A stretch of DNA of 64,000 nt, taken from Nocardioides szechwanensis. GTDB lineage: Bacteria > Actinomycetota > Actinomycetes > Propionibacteriales > Nocardioidaceae. The stretch lies in the NCBI RefSeq assembly GCF_900103935.1, contig NZ_FNIC01000007.1, forward strand, positions 62,001-126,000, read 5' to 3'. Position numbers and translations under genes: made by a program. Below are positions 10,157-19,416 of the stretch, one piece after another (position 1 is the stretch's first letter; each line of letters opens with the position of its first letter). The notes under the pieces were generated by a model. It saw only the letters and a list, made by a program, of their open reading frames with translations, was not told the DNA's origin and ran no database searches.

Positions 10157-11223
10157 GCACGAGCGAGCAGCAGCAGACCCCGACGGTCCACCCGGACGCC
10201 GACCCGGACGCCGGCAAGGTCGAGTCGCCGTCCGACCTCAGCAAGCACTCGTGGCACTACGTGCTGCGCAAGACAATCCGTGAGTTCTCCGACGACGAGT
10301 GCACCGACCTCGCCGCGGCACTCACCTACTACGCCGTGCTGGCGCTGTTCCCCGCCGTGGTCGCCCTCACCTCCGTCCTCGGCCTCGTCGACCAGGGCAC
10401 CAAGGCCGTCGAGACCGTGCTCGACATCCTCGGCGACCTCGGCGGCGCGTCCGTCGTCGAGAGCGTGCGCGAGCCGTTGCTCGAGCTGAGCCAGTCGCAG
10501 AGCGCCGGCCTGGCGCTCGCGCTCGGCATCGCGGGAGCGCTCTGGTCGGCCAGCGGGTACGTCGTGGCGTTCGGCCGCGCGATGAACCGGATCTACGAGA
10601 TGCCCGAGGGTCGCCCCGTGTGGAAGCTGCGGACCGCCATGCTGCTGCTCACCGTGGTCCTCGTGGCGCTGGTCGCGATCGTGCTCCTCGGCCTCATCGT
10701 GAGCGGGCCGGTCGCGGAGGCGGTCGGCGACGCGGTCGGGCTCGGCTCGACGGCGGTGACCGTCTGGAACATCGTCAAGTGGCCGGTGCTGCTGGTCGTC
10801 GTGATCCTGATCGTCGCGCTGCTCTACTACGCCACGCCCAACGTCAAGCAGCCGAAGTTCCGCTGGGTCAGCGTCGGCGCCGTGCTGGCCATCGTGACCT
10901 GGGTGCTCCTGTCGGCGGCGTTCGGCTTCTACGTCGCCAACTTCTCGTCGTACGACAAGACCTACGGCACCCTCGGCGGCGTCATCGCCTTCCTGCTGTG
11001 GCTCTGGCTGACCAACCTGGCCCTGCTGTTCGGTGCCGAGCTCGACGCGGAGCTGGAGCGGGGCCGCGAGCTCCAGTCCGGGATCGCGGCCGAGGAGGAG
11101 ATCCAGCTCCCGCCGCGCGACACCCGCAACATCGAGAAGTCGCGCAAGAAGGAGCTCGAGGACATCCGGCGCGGCCGCGCGCTGCGCGTGGGCCACGTCC
11201 GCCGGCGCCGCCACCAGGAGTGA
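10153..11223 (+). CDS. YihY/BrkB-family inner membrane protein
   Basis: This 356-residue protein has about six transmembrane segments and the family signature near residue 55 (LAAALTYYAVLALFPAV), followed by helices carrying SASGYVVAF and NRIYEMPEGRP, then a second hydrophobic half with a YYATPN motif and VNFSSYDKTYGTLGG. Members were once called ribonuclease BN in error; the true role is unknown and transport has been proposed. A charged C-terminal tail (about 55 residues, rich in Arg and Glu) is cytoplasmic. The GTG start overlaps the small membrane gene upstream, and a strong hairpin follows. Confidence 0.88.
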   Translation: MSTSEQQQTPTVHPDADPDAGKVESPSDLSKHSWHYVLRKTIREFSDDECTDLAAALTYYAVLALFPAVVALTSVLGLVDQGTKAVETVLDILGDLGGASVVESVREPLLELSQSQSAGLALALGIAGALWSASGYVVAFGRAMNRIYEMPEGRPVWKLRTAMLLLTVVLVALVAIVLLGLIVSGPVAEAVGDAVGLGSTAVTVWNIVKWPVLLVVVILIVALLYYATPNVKQPKFRWVSVGAVLAIVTWVLLSAAFGFYVANFSSYDKTYGTLGGVIAFLLWLWLTNLALLFGAELDAELERGRELQSGIAAEEEIQLPPRDTRNIEKSRKKELEDIRRGRALRVGHVRRRRHQE

Positions 11224-11261
11224 CCCTCGCTGAGCGGCAGCCGGCGGGTCGACCAGGACAG

Positions 11262-11302
11262 CGCGGTGGATCTGACACATCTGGTGTGTCAGATCCACCG
11301 CG
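11262..11302. terminator. Perfect 18-bp hairpin between BrkB gene and era
   Basis: Arms CGCGGTGGATCTGACACA (11262-11279) and its exact complement (11285-11302) enclose a 5-nt loop. It lies 38 nt after the BrkB stop and separates it from the convergent era transcript, so it can serve both strands. The 174 bases from 11303 to the era stop hold no gene I can support. Confidence 0.75.
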
Positions 11303-11476
11303 TTGTGGGCGAACCGGGCCTAGACGCAGGCAGTTCACCCCCTGACGCCGGCATCTCAGGCGTGGAGCGGGCCGCCGACCCGCGAACTGCCGACATCCGG
11401 AGCCCGCGTGTTGGGTGCGGGCGGCGCGGCGAGACCCGGGCTGCTACCGCGCGGGCCGCCAGTCCTCGAGGAAGAG

Positions 11477-12406
11477 TCAGAAGCCCAGCTTGCGCAGCTG
11501 GCGGGGGTCGCGCTGCCAGTCCTTGGCGATCTTGATGTGCAGGTCGAGGTAGACGGGCGTCCCGAAGAGCGCCTCGATCTGGAGCCGGGCAGCCTTGCCG
11601 ACGTCGCGCAGGCGGGCGCCCTTGTGGCCGATCATGATCCCCTTCTGGGAGTCGCGCTCGACGTAGAGGTTGGCGTGGATGTCGAGCAGCGGCCGGTCGG
11701 CGTCGCGGCCCTCGCGCAGGCCCATCTCCTCGACCACCACGGCGATCGAGTGAGGCAGCTCGTCGCGGACACCCTCGAGGGCGGCCTCGCGGATCAGCTC
11801 GGCGACGATCGCCTCCTCGGGGGCGTCGCTGAGGTCGCCGTCCGGGTAGAGCTGCGGGCCGGCGGGCAGCAGCCCGACCAGGAGCTCCTCGAGCAGCTTG
11901 ACCTGGTCTCCGGCCTTGGCCGAGACCGGCACGATCTCGGCCCACTCGATGCCGGTCTCGGCGCCGAGCTTCTGGATGTCCAGCAGGTGCTGGCCGATCT
12001 GCTCGCCGGTCGCGAGGTCGGTCTTGGTGGCGATGGCGACCTTGATGGTGCGCTTGACCTTCGCCATCTCCTTGACGATGAACCGGTCGCCGGGGCCGAC
12101 CTTCTCGTTGGCGGGCAGGCAGACGGCGACCACGTCGACCTCGCCGAGCGTGGTCTTCACCAGGTCGTTGAGGCGCTCGCCGAGCAGCGTCCGCGGCCGG
12201 TGCAGGCCTGGGGTGTCGACCAGGATCAGCTGGGCGTCGGGGCGGTGCACGATCCCGCGTACGACGGTGCGCGTCGTCTGCGGCTTGGAGCTGGTGATCA
12301 CGACCTTGGTGCCGACCAGGGCGTTGGTGAGCGTCGACTTGCCGGCGTTGGGCCGGCCGACGAACGACACGAACCCGCTCTTGTGCTCAGGGGTCTCGTC
12401 AGCCAT
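11477..12406 (-). CDS. era: GTPase Era
   Basis: Era binds 16S rRNA near its 3' end and helps the small ribosomal subunit mature. The 309-residue protein shows G1 GRPNAGKST, G3 DTPG and G4 TKTD in the GTPase domain, followed by a KH RNA-binding domain with the GxxG loop in MIGHKGARL. I chose ATG 12406, because the longer frame to 12523 lies within the flavoprotein gene upstream. It overlaps that gene by 8 nt. In most actinobacteria era follows the cytidine-deaminase-like gene directly; here three lipid and flavin genes intervene. Confidence 0.96.
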   Translation of the reverse strand: MADETPEHKSGFVSFVGRPNAGKSTLTNALVGTKVVITSSKPQTTRTVVRGIVHRPDAQLILVDTPGLHRPRTLLGERLNDLVKTTLGEVDVVAVCLPANEKVGPGDRFIVKEMAKVKRTIKVAIATKTDLATGEQIGQHLLDIQKLGAETGIEWAEIVPVSAKAGDQVKLLEELLVGLLPAGPQLYPDGDLSDAPEEAIVAELIREAALEGVRDELPHSIAVVVEEMGLREGRDADRPLLDIHANLYVERDSQKGIMIGHKGARLRDVGKAARLQIEALFGTPVYLDLHIKIAKDWQRDPRQLRKLGF

Positions 12407-13172
12407 CTCGCACCTTGTCGTCGTAGTCGGCCCAGATCTCGTCGTCGTTCTTGCCGGCGGCCTTGCCGGCCCGCCAGAGCGGCCCGGGGTCGACCGCACG
12501 AGGCTGGCGGGTCGTACCGCCACGCCAGTAGCCCATCACGTCGTACGCCGTGCTGGGCAGCCGGCGCTCGCGCATGAGGTGTTTGCGGATCGCCCGCATC
12601 TGCGCGGACTCCCCCGCCATCCAGAAGTAGCCGTCGCCCTCGGGCCAGTCGATCGTCTCGACGACCGAGGCCAGCCGGCTCTCGCCGTCGTGGGGCGCGT
12701 CGAGCCAGTGGACGGTGGAGTACGTCGGGAGGTACTCGCTGAGGTCGTCGGGCACCTCGGCCCACACGTGGACCGGGACCGCGACCGAGGTCGAGATCCG
12801 CGCCATCGCCGGCATCGCGGTGAGGTCGCCGACGAGGATCACCCACGCCGCGGCTTCGGGCGGCGCGAAGGAGCCCTTGGGCTCGGTGAGCGTCACGGTC
12901 TCGCCGACGCAGTCGCCCTGGACCCACTCGGTCACCAGGCCGACGTCGTGCACGACGACGTCGAGGGTGAGCTCGCCGCCCTCCCAGGAGCGCACCGTGT
13001 AGTAGCGGCTCTGGAACTGCCCCGGCACGACCAGACCGACCCACTCGTCGGGGAGGCCGGTCGACTCGAAGTCGGCCAGGCCCGGTCCGCCGAGCACGAT
13101 CCGCACCAGGTGGTCAGAGACCCGGGCGCGACGCAGCACCTGCGCGTCGTAGGACCGGGCTCTCGTGCTCAC
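12399..13172 (-). CDS. Siderophore-interacting flavoprotein (SIP family)
   Basis: The 257-residue protein matches SIP ferric-siderophore reductases: an N-terminal FAD-binding barrel (RARVSDHLVRIVLGGPG, then QSRYYTVRSW, the RxYTxR flavin motif), FVLHG-like GSFAPPEAAAWVILVGDLTA for nucleotide binding, and a C-terminal GYWRGG. It should use NAD(P)H through FAD to release iron from siderophores. TAGCCT sits 6 nt before the GTG, so the mRNA is probably leaderless and the gene has its own promoter. No siderophore synthesis gene is nearby, and I see no iron box in the 13-nt gap upstream. Confidence 0.88.
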   Translation of the reverse strand: MSTRARSYDAQVLRRARVSDHLVRIVLGGPGLADFESTGLPDEWVGLVVPGQFQSRYYTVRSWEGGELTLDVVVHDVGLVTEWVQGDCVGETVTLTEPKGSFAPPEAAAWVILVGDLTAMPAMARISTSVAVPVHVWAEVPDDLSEYLPTYSTVHWLDAPHDGESRLASVVETIDWPEGDGYFWMAGESAQMRAIRKHLMRERRLPSTAYDVMGYWRGGTTRQPRAVDPGPLWRAGKAAGKNDDEIWADYDDKVRDG

Positions 13173-13185
13173 CCGTGCAGGCTAG

Positions 13186-14454
13186 TCACCAGGAGGGTCG
13201 CAGCGGGAATCCGTCGGAGCCGTCGTCGCCGGTGCGCACCGCGAGGACCTGGTGGAGCTGGATCTCGTTCCACTCGAACCCCAGGCGGCAGCTGGCCATG
13301 TAGATGCCCCAGACCCGGGCGGTCCCGATGCCGACCTCGTCGACGCAGGCGTCCCAGTTGTCGACCAGGTTGCGGTTCCAGTCGCGCAGCGTCATCGCGT
13401 AGTGCATCCGGAGGTTCTCGGAGTGCATGACCTCGAGCCCGGCGTCCTGCGCCTCCTTGATGTGCGTGCCCGAGCCGATCAGCTCCCCGTCGGGGAAGAC
13501 GTAGCGGTCGATGAACGCACCGGTCTCCTCGCGGCGGTTGTGGTGCCGCGTGATGCTGTGGTTGAGCAGTCGGCCCTCGGGCTTGAGGTGGTCGCGCAGG
13601 AAGCCGAAGTACGACGGATAGTTGCGGACCCCGATGTGCTCGGTGAGCCCGATCGAGCTGATCGCGTCGAAGCCGGTCTCGAACACGTCGCGGTAGTCGA
13701 GGTGCCGGATCTCGGCGACGTCCCCCAGCCCCTCGCGGTCGATCGCCTCCTTGCCCCAGTCGGCCTGCTGCTGCGACAGGGTGACGCCGAGCGCCTTGAC
13801 GCCGTACTCCTTGGCGGCGTGGATGACCATGCCGCCCCAGCCGCAGCCGACGTCGAGCAGCCGCTGGCCCGGCTTGAGGTCGAGCTTGCGCGCGACCAGG
13901 TCGAACTTCTCGTGCTGCGCCTCCTCGAGCGTGGCGTCCGCGTCGGGGTAGACCGCGCAGGTGTAGGCCATGGAGGGCCCGAGCACGTGGCGGTAGAACG
14001 CGTTGGACACGTCGTAGTGGTGCGAGATCGCCTCAGCGTCGCGGCCCATGGAGTGCCGCAGCCCCTCCATGGCGCGGCGCCAGCGCGGCAGGTGCTCCTG
14101 CGGCGGAGGCGGCGGGGGCTTGAGGTTGGCGAACCCGAGCCCGCGGACCAGGGCGACGATCTCACCGGGCGACACCTTGCGGAACTTGGTGTGGCCCTTG
14201 AGCCGGCGTGCCAGCTCGTAGGGGTCGCCCGGGTGCGCGCCGTGCACCACCAGGTCGCCCGCGGCGTAGGCGCGCGCCAGACCCAGGTCTCCGGGAGCCG
14301 TCAGCAGGTAGGCGAGCCCGCGCTGGTTGACCAGCTCGAGGGTGATCGGTGAGTCCTCGGGGCCGGTGCCGCTGCCGTCGTAGGCCTCGAAACGCACGGG
14401 CATCCCGTCGCGAAGCAGGTCCGCGATCGCGTCGGCGATCTTGATCGTCGTCAT
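13186..14454 (-). CDS. Cyclopropane-fatty-acid-synthase-family methyltransferase, BfaB/UfaA-like
   Basis: This 422-residue enzyme has SAM motif I LLDVGCGWGGM near residue 200, preceded by ISHHYDVSNAFY, the signature of CFA/mycolic acid methyltransferases that act on double bonds of phospholipid acyl chains. The partner gene directly upstream (4-nt overlap) is an FAD oxidoreductase. Such a pair makes 10-methyl branched fatty acids (tuberculostearic acid) in mycobacteria and relatives: the methyltransferase forms a 10-methylene product, the flavoprotein reduces it. I infer the same here; a plain cyclopropane synthase is the alternative. Nocardioides are known to contain 10-methyl acids. Confidence 0.85.
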   Translation of the reverse strand: MTTIKIADAIADLLRDGMPVRFEAYDGSGTGPEDSPITLELVNQRGLAYLLTAPGDLGLARAYAAGDLVVHGAHPGDPYELARRLKGHTKFRKVSPGEIVALVRGLGFANLKPPPPPPQEHLPRWRRAMEGLRHSMGRDAEAISHHYDVSNAFYRHVLGPSMAYTCAVYPDADATLEEAQHEKFDLVARKLDLKPGQRLLDVGCGWGGMVIHAAKEYGVKALGVTLSQQQADWGKEAIDREGLGDVAEIRHLDYRDVFETGFDAISSIGLTEHIGVRNYPSYFGFLRDHLKPEGRLLNHSITRHHNRREETGAFIDRYVFPDGELIGSGTHIKEAQDAGLEVMHSENLRMHYAMTLRDWNRNLVDNWDACVDEVGIGTARVWGIYMASCRLGFEWNEIQLHQVLAVRTGDDGSDGFPLRPSW

Positions 14455-15815
14455 CGTTTCCTCACTGCCTTGTCGTAGAGCGTGGTGAGTCGGTCCTCAG
14501 GGTCGTAGCGGTGCTTGACCTCGGCGAGGTTGGTGCCGTCGTACAGGCGGTCGAAGGTCTCCGGGTCGTAGAACGCCTCGGAGTAGAGCGACTTGTGGCC
14601 GCCCAGCTCGTGGACCCGGGCCTCGATCGCCCGGTTGAGGGGGCCGTCGGAGGCCTCGGGGCCGACGTGGACGGTGCCCCAGAAGCCGACGTTGACGTAG
14701 GTCTGCCCCGGCTCGAGCGGGTAGGTGCGCCACGGCCGCTTGGCGACGAGGGGGCACAGCCACACCGGACGCATGCCGACCTCGGCGTCGAACCACTCGA
14801 GGAACTCCGCGAGCCGGTCGAGGTGCACCTCGACGTCCTGGATCACCCGCTCCCGCATCGGCCGCCCGGCCCGGCGGTCGAGCCGGTCGGCGATCCCGAA
14901 ACGCCGGTCGAGCCCGAGCAGGCGGTGGTAGACGTCGGAGCGGCGCAGCCGGGCCGGCCACACCCGCCGCACGAGCGGGTGCTGCGCGCCGAAGGCCCCC
15001 GAGCACCAGAACCAGTCGGTGTCCCAGCGCCAGAGGTAGTCGTACGTCGTGAGCAGGTCGGTCTCGCGCTGCTGGATCGACCGGAAGTAGATCTCCTGCC
15101 CGGTGTAGTCGCTGGGGGTGGCGTCGCCCGGGCTCTCGGTCCACCGCGCGAGGGTGAGGTAGAGCTCGCCCGGCTCGAACGCCGTGCCGTCGAGGCCGTC
15201 GACCCGCTCGCCGGCGTACTCCCCCGTCTCGACGATCTCGGAGACGGTCTTGGCCAGCAGCCCCACGTCGTCGAAGCGGACGTGGCGCAGCCCGACGTAC
15301 GACGGCACCGGCTCGAGCTGGATACGCAGCCGGGTGGCGTAGCCGAGCGAGCCGTAGGAGTTGGGGAAGGTGTCGAACAGGTCGTCACCGGGACGGCAGG
15401 TGACCACCTCGCCGGCGCCGGTGAGCACGTCCATCTCGAGCACCGACTCGTGCGGCAGCCCGCTGCGGAAGCTGGTCGACTCGATGCCGAGGCCGGTGAC
15501 CGCGCCGCCGAGGGTGATCGTGCGCAGCTGGGGCACGACGAGCGGGATCAGGCCGTAGGCCAGGGTCGCGTCGACGAGGTCCTCGTAGGTGCACATGCCC
15601 TGGACCTCGGCGGTCCGCGCCACGGCGTCGACCTCGATCACGCCATCGAGCCCGGAGACGTCGAGACCCGGGGTGGTGGTCGCCTGGCGCGGCCGGAAGA
15701 GGTTGGAGGTCCGCTTGGCGAGCCGCACCGGCTGGCCCGCGGGGATCGCAGCGGCCGACTCCACGAGCCGGCGCACCGCTGCCTCGTGGTCGACCCAGGC
15801 CCTCCCTGAACTCAC
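14451..15815 (-). CDS. FAD-binding oxidoreductase, BfaA-like (10-methylene acyl reductase)
   Basis: The 454-residue protein has a PCMH-type FAD domain in its N-terminal third (TPGLDVSGLDGVIEVDA, then TITLGGAVTGLGIES, the flavin pyrophosphate loop), like DHCR24 and BfaA. It lacks a signal peptide. It is translationally coupled to the CFA-family methyltransferase downstream, the arrangement of bfaA-bfaB. Its likely reaction is NADPH-dependent reduction of 10-methylene-octadecanoyl lipid to the 10-methyl form. TAGCGT lies 6 nt before the GTG start, suggesting a leaderless mRNA and a separate promoter for the pair. Confidence 0.82.
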   Translation of the reverse strand: MSSGRAWVDHEAAVRRLVESAAAIPAGQPVRLAKRTSNLFRPRQATTTPGLDVSGLDGVIEVDAVARTAEVQGMCTYEDLVDATLAYGLIPLVVPQLRTITLGGAVTGLGIESTSFRSGLPHESVLEMDVLTGAGEVVTCRPGDDLFDTFPNSYGSLGYATRLRIQLEPVPSYVGLRHVRFDDVGLLAKTVSEIVETGEYAGERVDGLDGTAFEPGELYLTLARWTESPGDATPSDYTGQEIYFRSIQQRETDLLTTYDYLWRWDTDWFWCSGAFGAQHPLVRRVWPARLRRSDVYHRLLGLDRRFGIADRLDRRAGRPMRERVIQDVEVHLDRLAEFLEWFDAEVGMRPVWLCPLVAKRPWRTYPLEPGQTYVNVGFWGTVHVGPEASDGPLNRAIEARVHELGGHKSLYSEAFYDPETFDRLYDGTNLAEVKHRYDPEDRLTTLYDKAVRKR

Positions 15816-15859
15816 GGGGGCACGCTACTCCGATCGCGTTGCGTGTGTGTTTCCCGAAG

Positions 15860-16201
15860 TCACGTGGTCGAGGTGGCCAGGATCGAGCCGCGGGCGTCGC
15901 CCCGGTGTACGACGACGCCGGGCCCGCCGAACTCGGTCAGCACCGCCACATCAGCGGGGGCGACCTCGTCGGCATCGCTCAGGATCACTGCGGCCTCCAG
16001 CCCGTGCGAGCCGGAGGCGACGGCCATCGCGACGCACACCTCGAGGGCGGAGAGCGAGAGCGAGGGCAGGGCGACCGAGGCGGCGGCGTAGGTGCGGCCG
16101 TCGGCGTCGCGGATCGCGGCACCCTCGGCGGCGCCGGTGCGGGCGCGGGTGGCCCGGGCCAGGGTGACGAGCTTGGCGTCCTCGGGGGTCAGGTCAGTCA
16201 T
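15860..16201 (-). CDS. Cytidine-deaminase-like protein without zinc ligands
   Basis: The gene sits between the CNNM/CBS gene and era-side genes, where actinobacteria usually carry a protein annotated as cytidine deaminase. The 113 residues keep the fold-like pattern (GAAIRDADGRTYAAASV, then SLSLSALEVCVAMAVASG) but the position of the catalytic HAE is ALE and no PCxxC exists, so zinc binding and deaminase activity are unlikely. It overlaps the upstream gene by 8 nt. I infer a structural or regulatory role kept by selection of the operon; the true function is unknown. Confidence 0.7.
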   Translation of the reverse strand: MTDLTPEDAKLVTLARATRARTGAAEGAAIRDADGRTYAAASVALPSLSLSALEVCVAMAVASGSHGLEAAVILSDADEVAPADVAVLTEFGGPGVVVHRGDARGSILATSTT

Positions 16202-17510
16202 GGGCGGACTCCAGGTCGGTATTGGGGTCGGGGTCGGCCTGTGCCGCGACCCGGTGGATCAGGACTGTGCCGATCTTGTTGCGGCGACCGGAGGCGTCCT
16301 CGGCGAGGAAACGCAGCCCGTGGGCCTCGACGATGGAGCCCGGGATGGGGACCCGGCCCAGGTGCTTGGCCATCAGGCCTCCCACGCTGTCGACGTCCTC
16401 CTCCTCGACGTCGAAGCCGAACAGCTCGTCGAGGTCGTCGATCGGGTAGCGCGACGAGACCCGGATGACTCCTTCGGACACGGTCTCGACCTCGATCTCG
16501 TCCTCGTCGTACTCGTCGGTGATCTCACCGACGATCTCCTCGAGCAGGTCCTCGATGGTGATCAGGCCCGCAGTCCCACCGTACTCGTCCACGACGACCG
16601 CGATGTGCTGTCGACGGGCCTGCATCTCACGCAGCAGGGCGTCGACCGGCTTCGACTCGGGCACCCAGTGGACGGGGCGCATGACCTGCTCGATGCGCTC
16701 GGTGAACTCCACCTCGGGTGCCTCGAAGTCGCGCCGGACGATGTCCTTGAGGTAGGCGAAGCCGCGGATGTCGTCGAGGTTGTCGCCGATCACCGGCACC
16801 CGGGAGTAGCCGGAGCGCAGGAACAGCGAGAGCGTCTGGCGCAGGTTCTTGTAGTGCTCGATGTAGACCACGTCGTTGCGCGGCACCATCACCTCGCGCA
16901 CCGAGGTGTCGCCGAGCTCGAAGACGGAGTGGATCATCTTGCGCTCGCCGGACTCGATCAGCGCCGACGCCTCGGCCATGTCGACCATCTCGCGCAGCTC
17001 GGTCTCGCTCGAGAACGGGCCCTCGCGGAAGCCACGGCCCGGGGTGATCGCGTTGCCGACCAGGATCAGCAGGCGCGGCAGCGGGCCGAGCACGGACGTG
17101 AACAGCACCAGCGGCCCGGCCGACAGAAGAGCCACCGACTCGGAGTGCTGCCGACCGAGGGTCCGGGGGGCCACCCCGATCACGACGAACGAGACGACCA
17201 GCATCGCGCCGATCGCGGTGAGCGCGCTCGGCAGCCAGGCTCCGTCGTACCCCTCGGCGATCTGGAGGGTGACCAGGACGATGGCCGAGATCTCGCAGAG
17301 CAGGCGCAGCAGCAGCGCGGTGTTGAGGTAGCGCGGAGCATCGTCGAGGATCGCGACCAGCGCCCGCGCGCCGGCTCGGCGCTCGCCCTGGAGCTCGAGG
17401 GCTCGGGCCTTGGAGAACGACGCCAGGGCGGCGTCGGCGGCCGTGAAGACTCCGGCCAGGAGGACCAGGGTGGCTGCTGTGACCAGCAGCCAGATATCGC
17501 CGGAGGTCAT
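16194..17510 (-). CDS. CNNM/CorC-type membrane protein with CBS pair (hemolysin-family)
   Basis: The 438-residue protein starts with a signal-anchor-like helix, has a DUF21/CNNM membrane domain of about four helices, two CBS domains (first after [11 protein letters not shown], second around [11 protein letters not shown]) and a C-terminal CorC_HlyC domain ending near the C-terminus. Family members affect Mg2+ or Co2+ transport; the name hemolysin is historic. I took ATG 17510, which overlaps ybeY by 4 nt; the frame extends to 17540 but inside ybeY. It belongs to the phoH-ybeY-era transcript. Confidence 0.9.
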   Translation of the reverse strand: MTSGDIWLLVTAATLVLLAGVFTAADAALASFSKARALELQGERRAGARALVAILDDAPRYLNTALLLRLLCEISAIVLVTLQIAEGYDGAWLPSALTAIGAMLVVSFVVIGVAPRTLGRQHSESVALLSAGPLVLFTSVLGPLPRLLILVGNAITPGRGFREGPFSSETELREMVDMAEASALIESGERKMIHSVFELGDTSVREVMVPRNDVVYIEHYKNLRQTLSLFLRSGYSRVPVIGDNLDDIRGFAYLKDIVRRDFEAPEVEFTERIEQVMRPVHWVPESKPVDALLREMQARRQHIAVVVDEYGGTAGLITIEDLLEEIVGEITDEYDEDEIEVETVSEGVIRVSSRYPIDDLDELFGFDVEEEDVDSVGGLMAKHLGRVPIPGSIVEAHGLRFLAEDASGRRNKIGTVLIHRVAAQADPDPNTDLESAHD

Positions 17511-17974
17511 GGCTCGAGGGTGGCAGCCGGGGCGCGCCACTGGGCGAGCAGACGGTCCTGGAGACCGAACATCTCGGCGTGCTCCTCGGGCTCGGCGTGG
17601 TCGTAGCCGAGGAGGTGCAGGATGCCGTGGACCGTCAGCAGCTCGATCTCGGCGTCAGTGCCGTGGCCGGCCTCGGCCGCCTGCCGCTCGGCGACGGCCG
17701 GGCACAGCATCAGGTCGCCGAGGACGCCCTCCTCCGGCTCCTCGGTGACCAGGCCGGGCCGCAGCTCGTCCATGGGGAAGGCCAGGACGTCGGTCGGGCC
17801 CTCCTTGCCCATCCACTGGGCGTTGAGCTGGGCGATGGTGTCCTCGTCGACGGCCTTGACGCACAGCTCGGCGAGCGGGTGGACCCGCATCTCGTCCATG
17901 ACGAAGCGCGCGAGCTTGGCCAGCCCCTTCACGTCGAGGTCGTGGCCCGACTCGTTGAGCACCTCGATACTCAT
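17507..17974 (-). CDS. ybeY: Endoribonuclease YbeY (16S rRNA maturation)
   Basis: The protein has the zinc motif [11 protein letters not shown] (H-x3-H-x5-H) near residue 118 and the preceding GDLMLCP strand, both diagnostic. YbeY is needed for 3' end maturation of 16S rRNA and ribosome quality control. ATG 17974 gives 155 residues, the usual length; the longer frame covers the end of phoH. It lies 7 nt downstream of phoH and overlaps the CNNM gene by 4 nt, so all are co-transcribed. Position next to era and phoH is the conserved one. Confidence 0.95.
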   Translation of the reverse strand: MSIEVLNESGHDLDVKGLAKLARFVMDEMRVHPLAELCVKAVDEDTIAQLNAQWMGKEGPTDVLAFPMDELRPGLVTEEPEEGVLGDLMLCPAVAERQAAEAGHGTDAEIELLTVHGILHLLGYDHAEPEEHAEMFGLQDRLLAQWRAPAATLEP

Positions 17975-17981
17975 CGGGGGC

Positions 17982-19010
17982 TCATCGGGGTGCCTGGGGT
18001 GCGGAGTGCAGGCCGCCGCTGGCGTCGAACTCGTCGTAGGCCGCCACGATCTTGCCGACGAGCTTGTGCCGTACGACGTCGTGGCTGGTGAGCCGGTTGA
18101 AGGCGATGTCCTCGACCCCGTCAAGGATGCCCTCGATGACCCGCAGCCCGGACTTCATGCCCGAGGGGAGGTCGGTCTGGGTGACGTCGCCGGTCACCAC
18201 GATCTTGGAGCCGAAGCCCAGGCGGGTCAGGAACATCTTCATCTGCTCGGGCGAGGTGTTCTGAGCCTCGTCGAGGATGATGAAGGAGTCGTTGAGGCTC
18301 CGCCCGCGCATGAACGCCAGCGGTGCGACCTCGATCGTGCCGGCGGCCAGCAGCTTGGGGATCGTCTCGGGGTCGACCATGTCGTGCAGTGCGTCGTAGA
18401 GCGGGCGCAGGTAGGGGTCGATCTTCTCGCTGAGCGTGCCGGGCAGGTAGCCCAGGTTTTCACCGGCCTCGACCGCGGGGCGGGTGAGGATGATCCGGTT
18501 GACGTTCTTGGACTGCAGCGCCTGCACGGCCTTGGCCATGGCGAGGTAGGTCTTGCCGGTGCCGGCGGGGCCGATCCCGAACGTGATCGTGTGCTTGTCG
18601 ATGGAGTCGACGTAGCGCTTCTGGTTGAGCGTCTTCGGGCGGATCGAGCGGCCCCGGTTGCTGAGGATGTTGAGGCTCAGCACGTCGGCGGGCCGCTCGG
18701 TCGTCTCGGTGCGCAGCATCGCGAGCACCCGCTCGACGGTCTCGGCGGTGACGCCCTGGCCGGTGCGGATGATGGTGACCAGCTCGTCGAGGAGGCGTTC
18801 GGCCAGCGCCACCTCGCCCGGGTCGCCCTGCATGGTGATCCGGTTGCCGCGGACGTGTACGTCGGCGTCGAAGGAGCGCTCGATCAGCGCAAGGTGCTCG
18901 TCGCCGGGCCCGAGCAGGCTGACCATGTTGACGCTGTTGGGGACCACGACCGTGTGACGTGTCTGGCGGGTCTCCCGCGAGGAGCTCCGGTCGCTGCTGC
19001 TGTCAGTCAT
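17982..19010 (-). CDS. PhoH-like ATPase
   Basis: The 342-residue protein has Walker [14 protein letters not shown] near residue 145 and Walker [16 protein letters not shown], the PhoH-family P-loop core, preceded by a KH-like N-terminal region (residues about 25-90). PhoH-like proteins are thought to be RNA-directed ATPases working with YbeY. The first residues are Ser/Arg/Thr rich. A GGCC-rich stretch with a weak ribosome site precedes the ATG. It is the first gene of the block phoH-ybeY-CNNM-deaminase-like; in the usual order a HIT gene would be directly upstream, but here an insert separates them. Confidence 0.93.
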   Translation of the reverse strand: MTDSSSDRSSSRETRQTRHTVVVPNSVNMVSLLGPGDEHLALIERSFDADVHVRGNRITMQGDPGEVALAERLLDELVTIIRTGQGVTAETVERVLAMLRTETTERPADVLSLNILSNRGRSIRPKTLNQKRYVDSIDKHTITFGIGPAGTGKTYLAMAKAVQALQSKNVNRIILTRPAVEAGENLGYLPGTLSEKIDPYLRPLYDALHDMVDPETIPKLLAAGTIEVAPLAFMRGRSLNDSFIILDEAQNTSPEQMKMFLTRLGFGSKIVVTGDVTQTDLPSGMKSGLRVIEGILDGVEDIAFNRLTSHDVVRHKLVGKIVAAYDEFDASGGLHSAPQAPR

Positions 19011-19114
19011 GGGTGCCCTGGCGGGCGGCCTTTCGGGTCGGGGATGAAGGCGACCTCCATGCTACGGGAGCGTCGCACGGGAGCCCACCTGGTTGTTGGC
19101 CGTACCGTTGACCC

Positions 19115-19378
19115 ATGCAGCCCGACGAGTACGACGAGGACTGGGAGGGTGACGACGACACCCCGCCCGCCTGGTTCTCCGGGCAGCACCTGCCACCGCA
19201 CGCCCGGGCGATGGGGCTCACCCATCACGTGCCCGACGGCGCCCTGCTCGACTTCGCCGGGTCCCTCGACAGCAGCAAGCGCCGTCACCGCGCGACGGCG
19301 TGGGTGCTGCTCGTGGTCTTCGGCCTGCCGGTCGTGTTCATGCTGCTGCGGCTGGTGCAGGCCGTCTTCCCGGGCTGA
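19115..19378 (+). CDS. Hypothetical protein with C-terminal membrane helix, 87 aa
   Basis: An acidic N-terminus (DEYDEDWEGDDD) is followed by a Pro/His-containing middle and one hydrophobic helix near residues 63-83 with basic residues just before it (KRRHR). TACCGT lies 6 nt before the ATG, the leaderless pattern. I do not recognise a family. It is divergent from phoH and convergent with the copper monooxygenase-like gene. The hydrophobic C-terminal anchor suggests a membrane-tethered, mostly cytoplasmic protein. Confidence 0.6.
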   Translation: MQPDEYDEDWEGDDDTPPAWFSGQHLPPHARAMGLTHHVPDGALLDFAGSLDSSKRRHRATAWVLLVVFGLPVVFMLLRLVQAVFPG

Positions 19379-19416
19379 TCCCTGATGGAGCTGCAGGAGA
19401 CCGCAGCGCTGGTGAC

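Noticed and set aside
11303..11476. Possible small gene between the hairpin and era.
   Set aside because: The short frames here are Arg/Pro/Ser-rich, lack ribosome sites or TANNNT start layout, and resemble no family.
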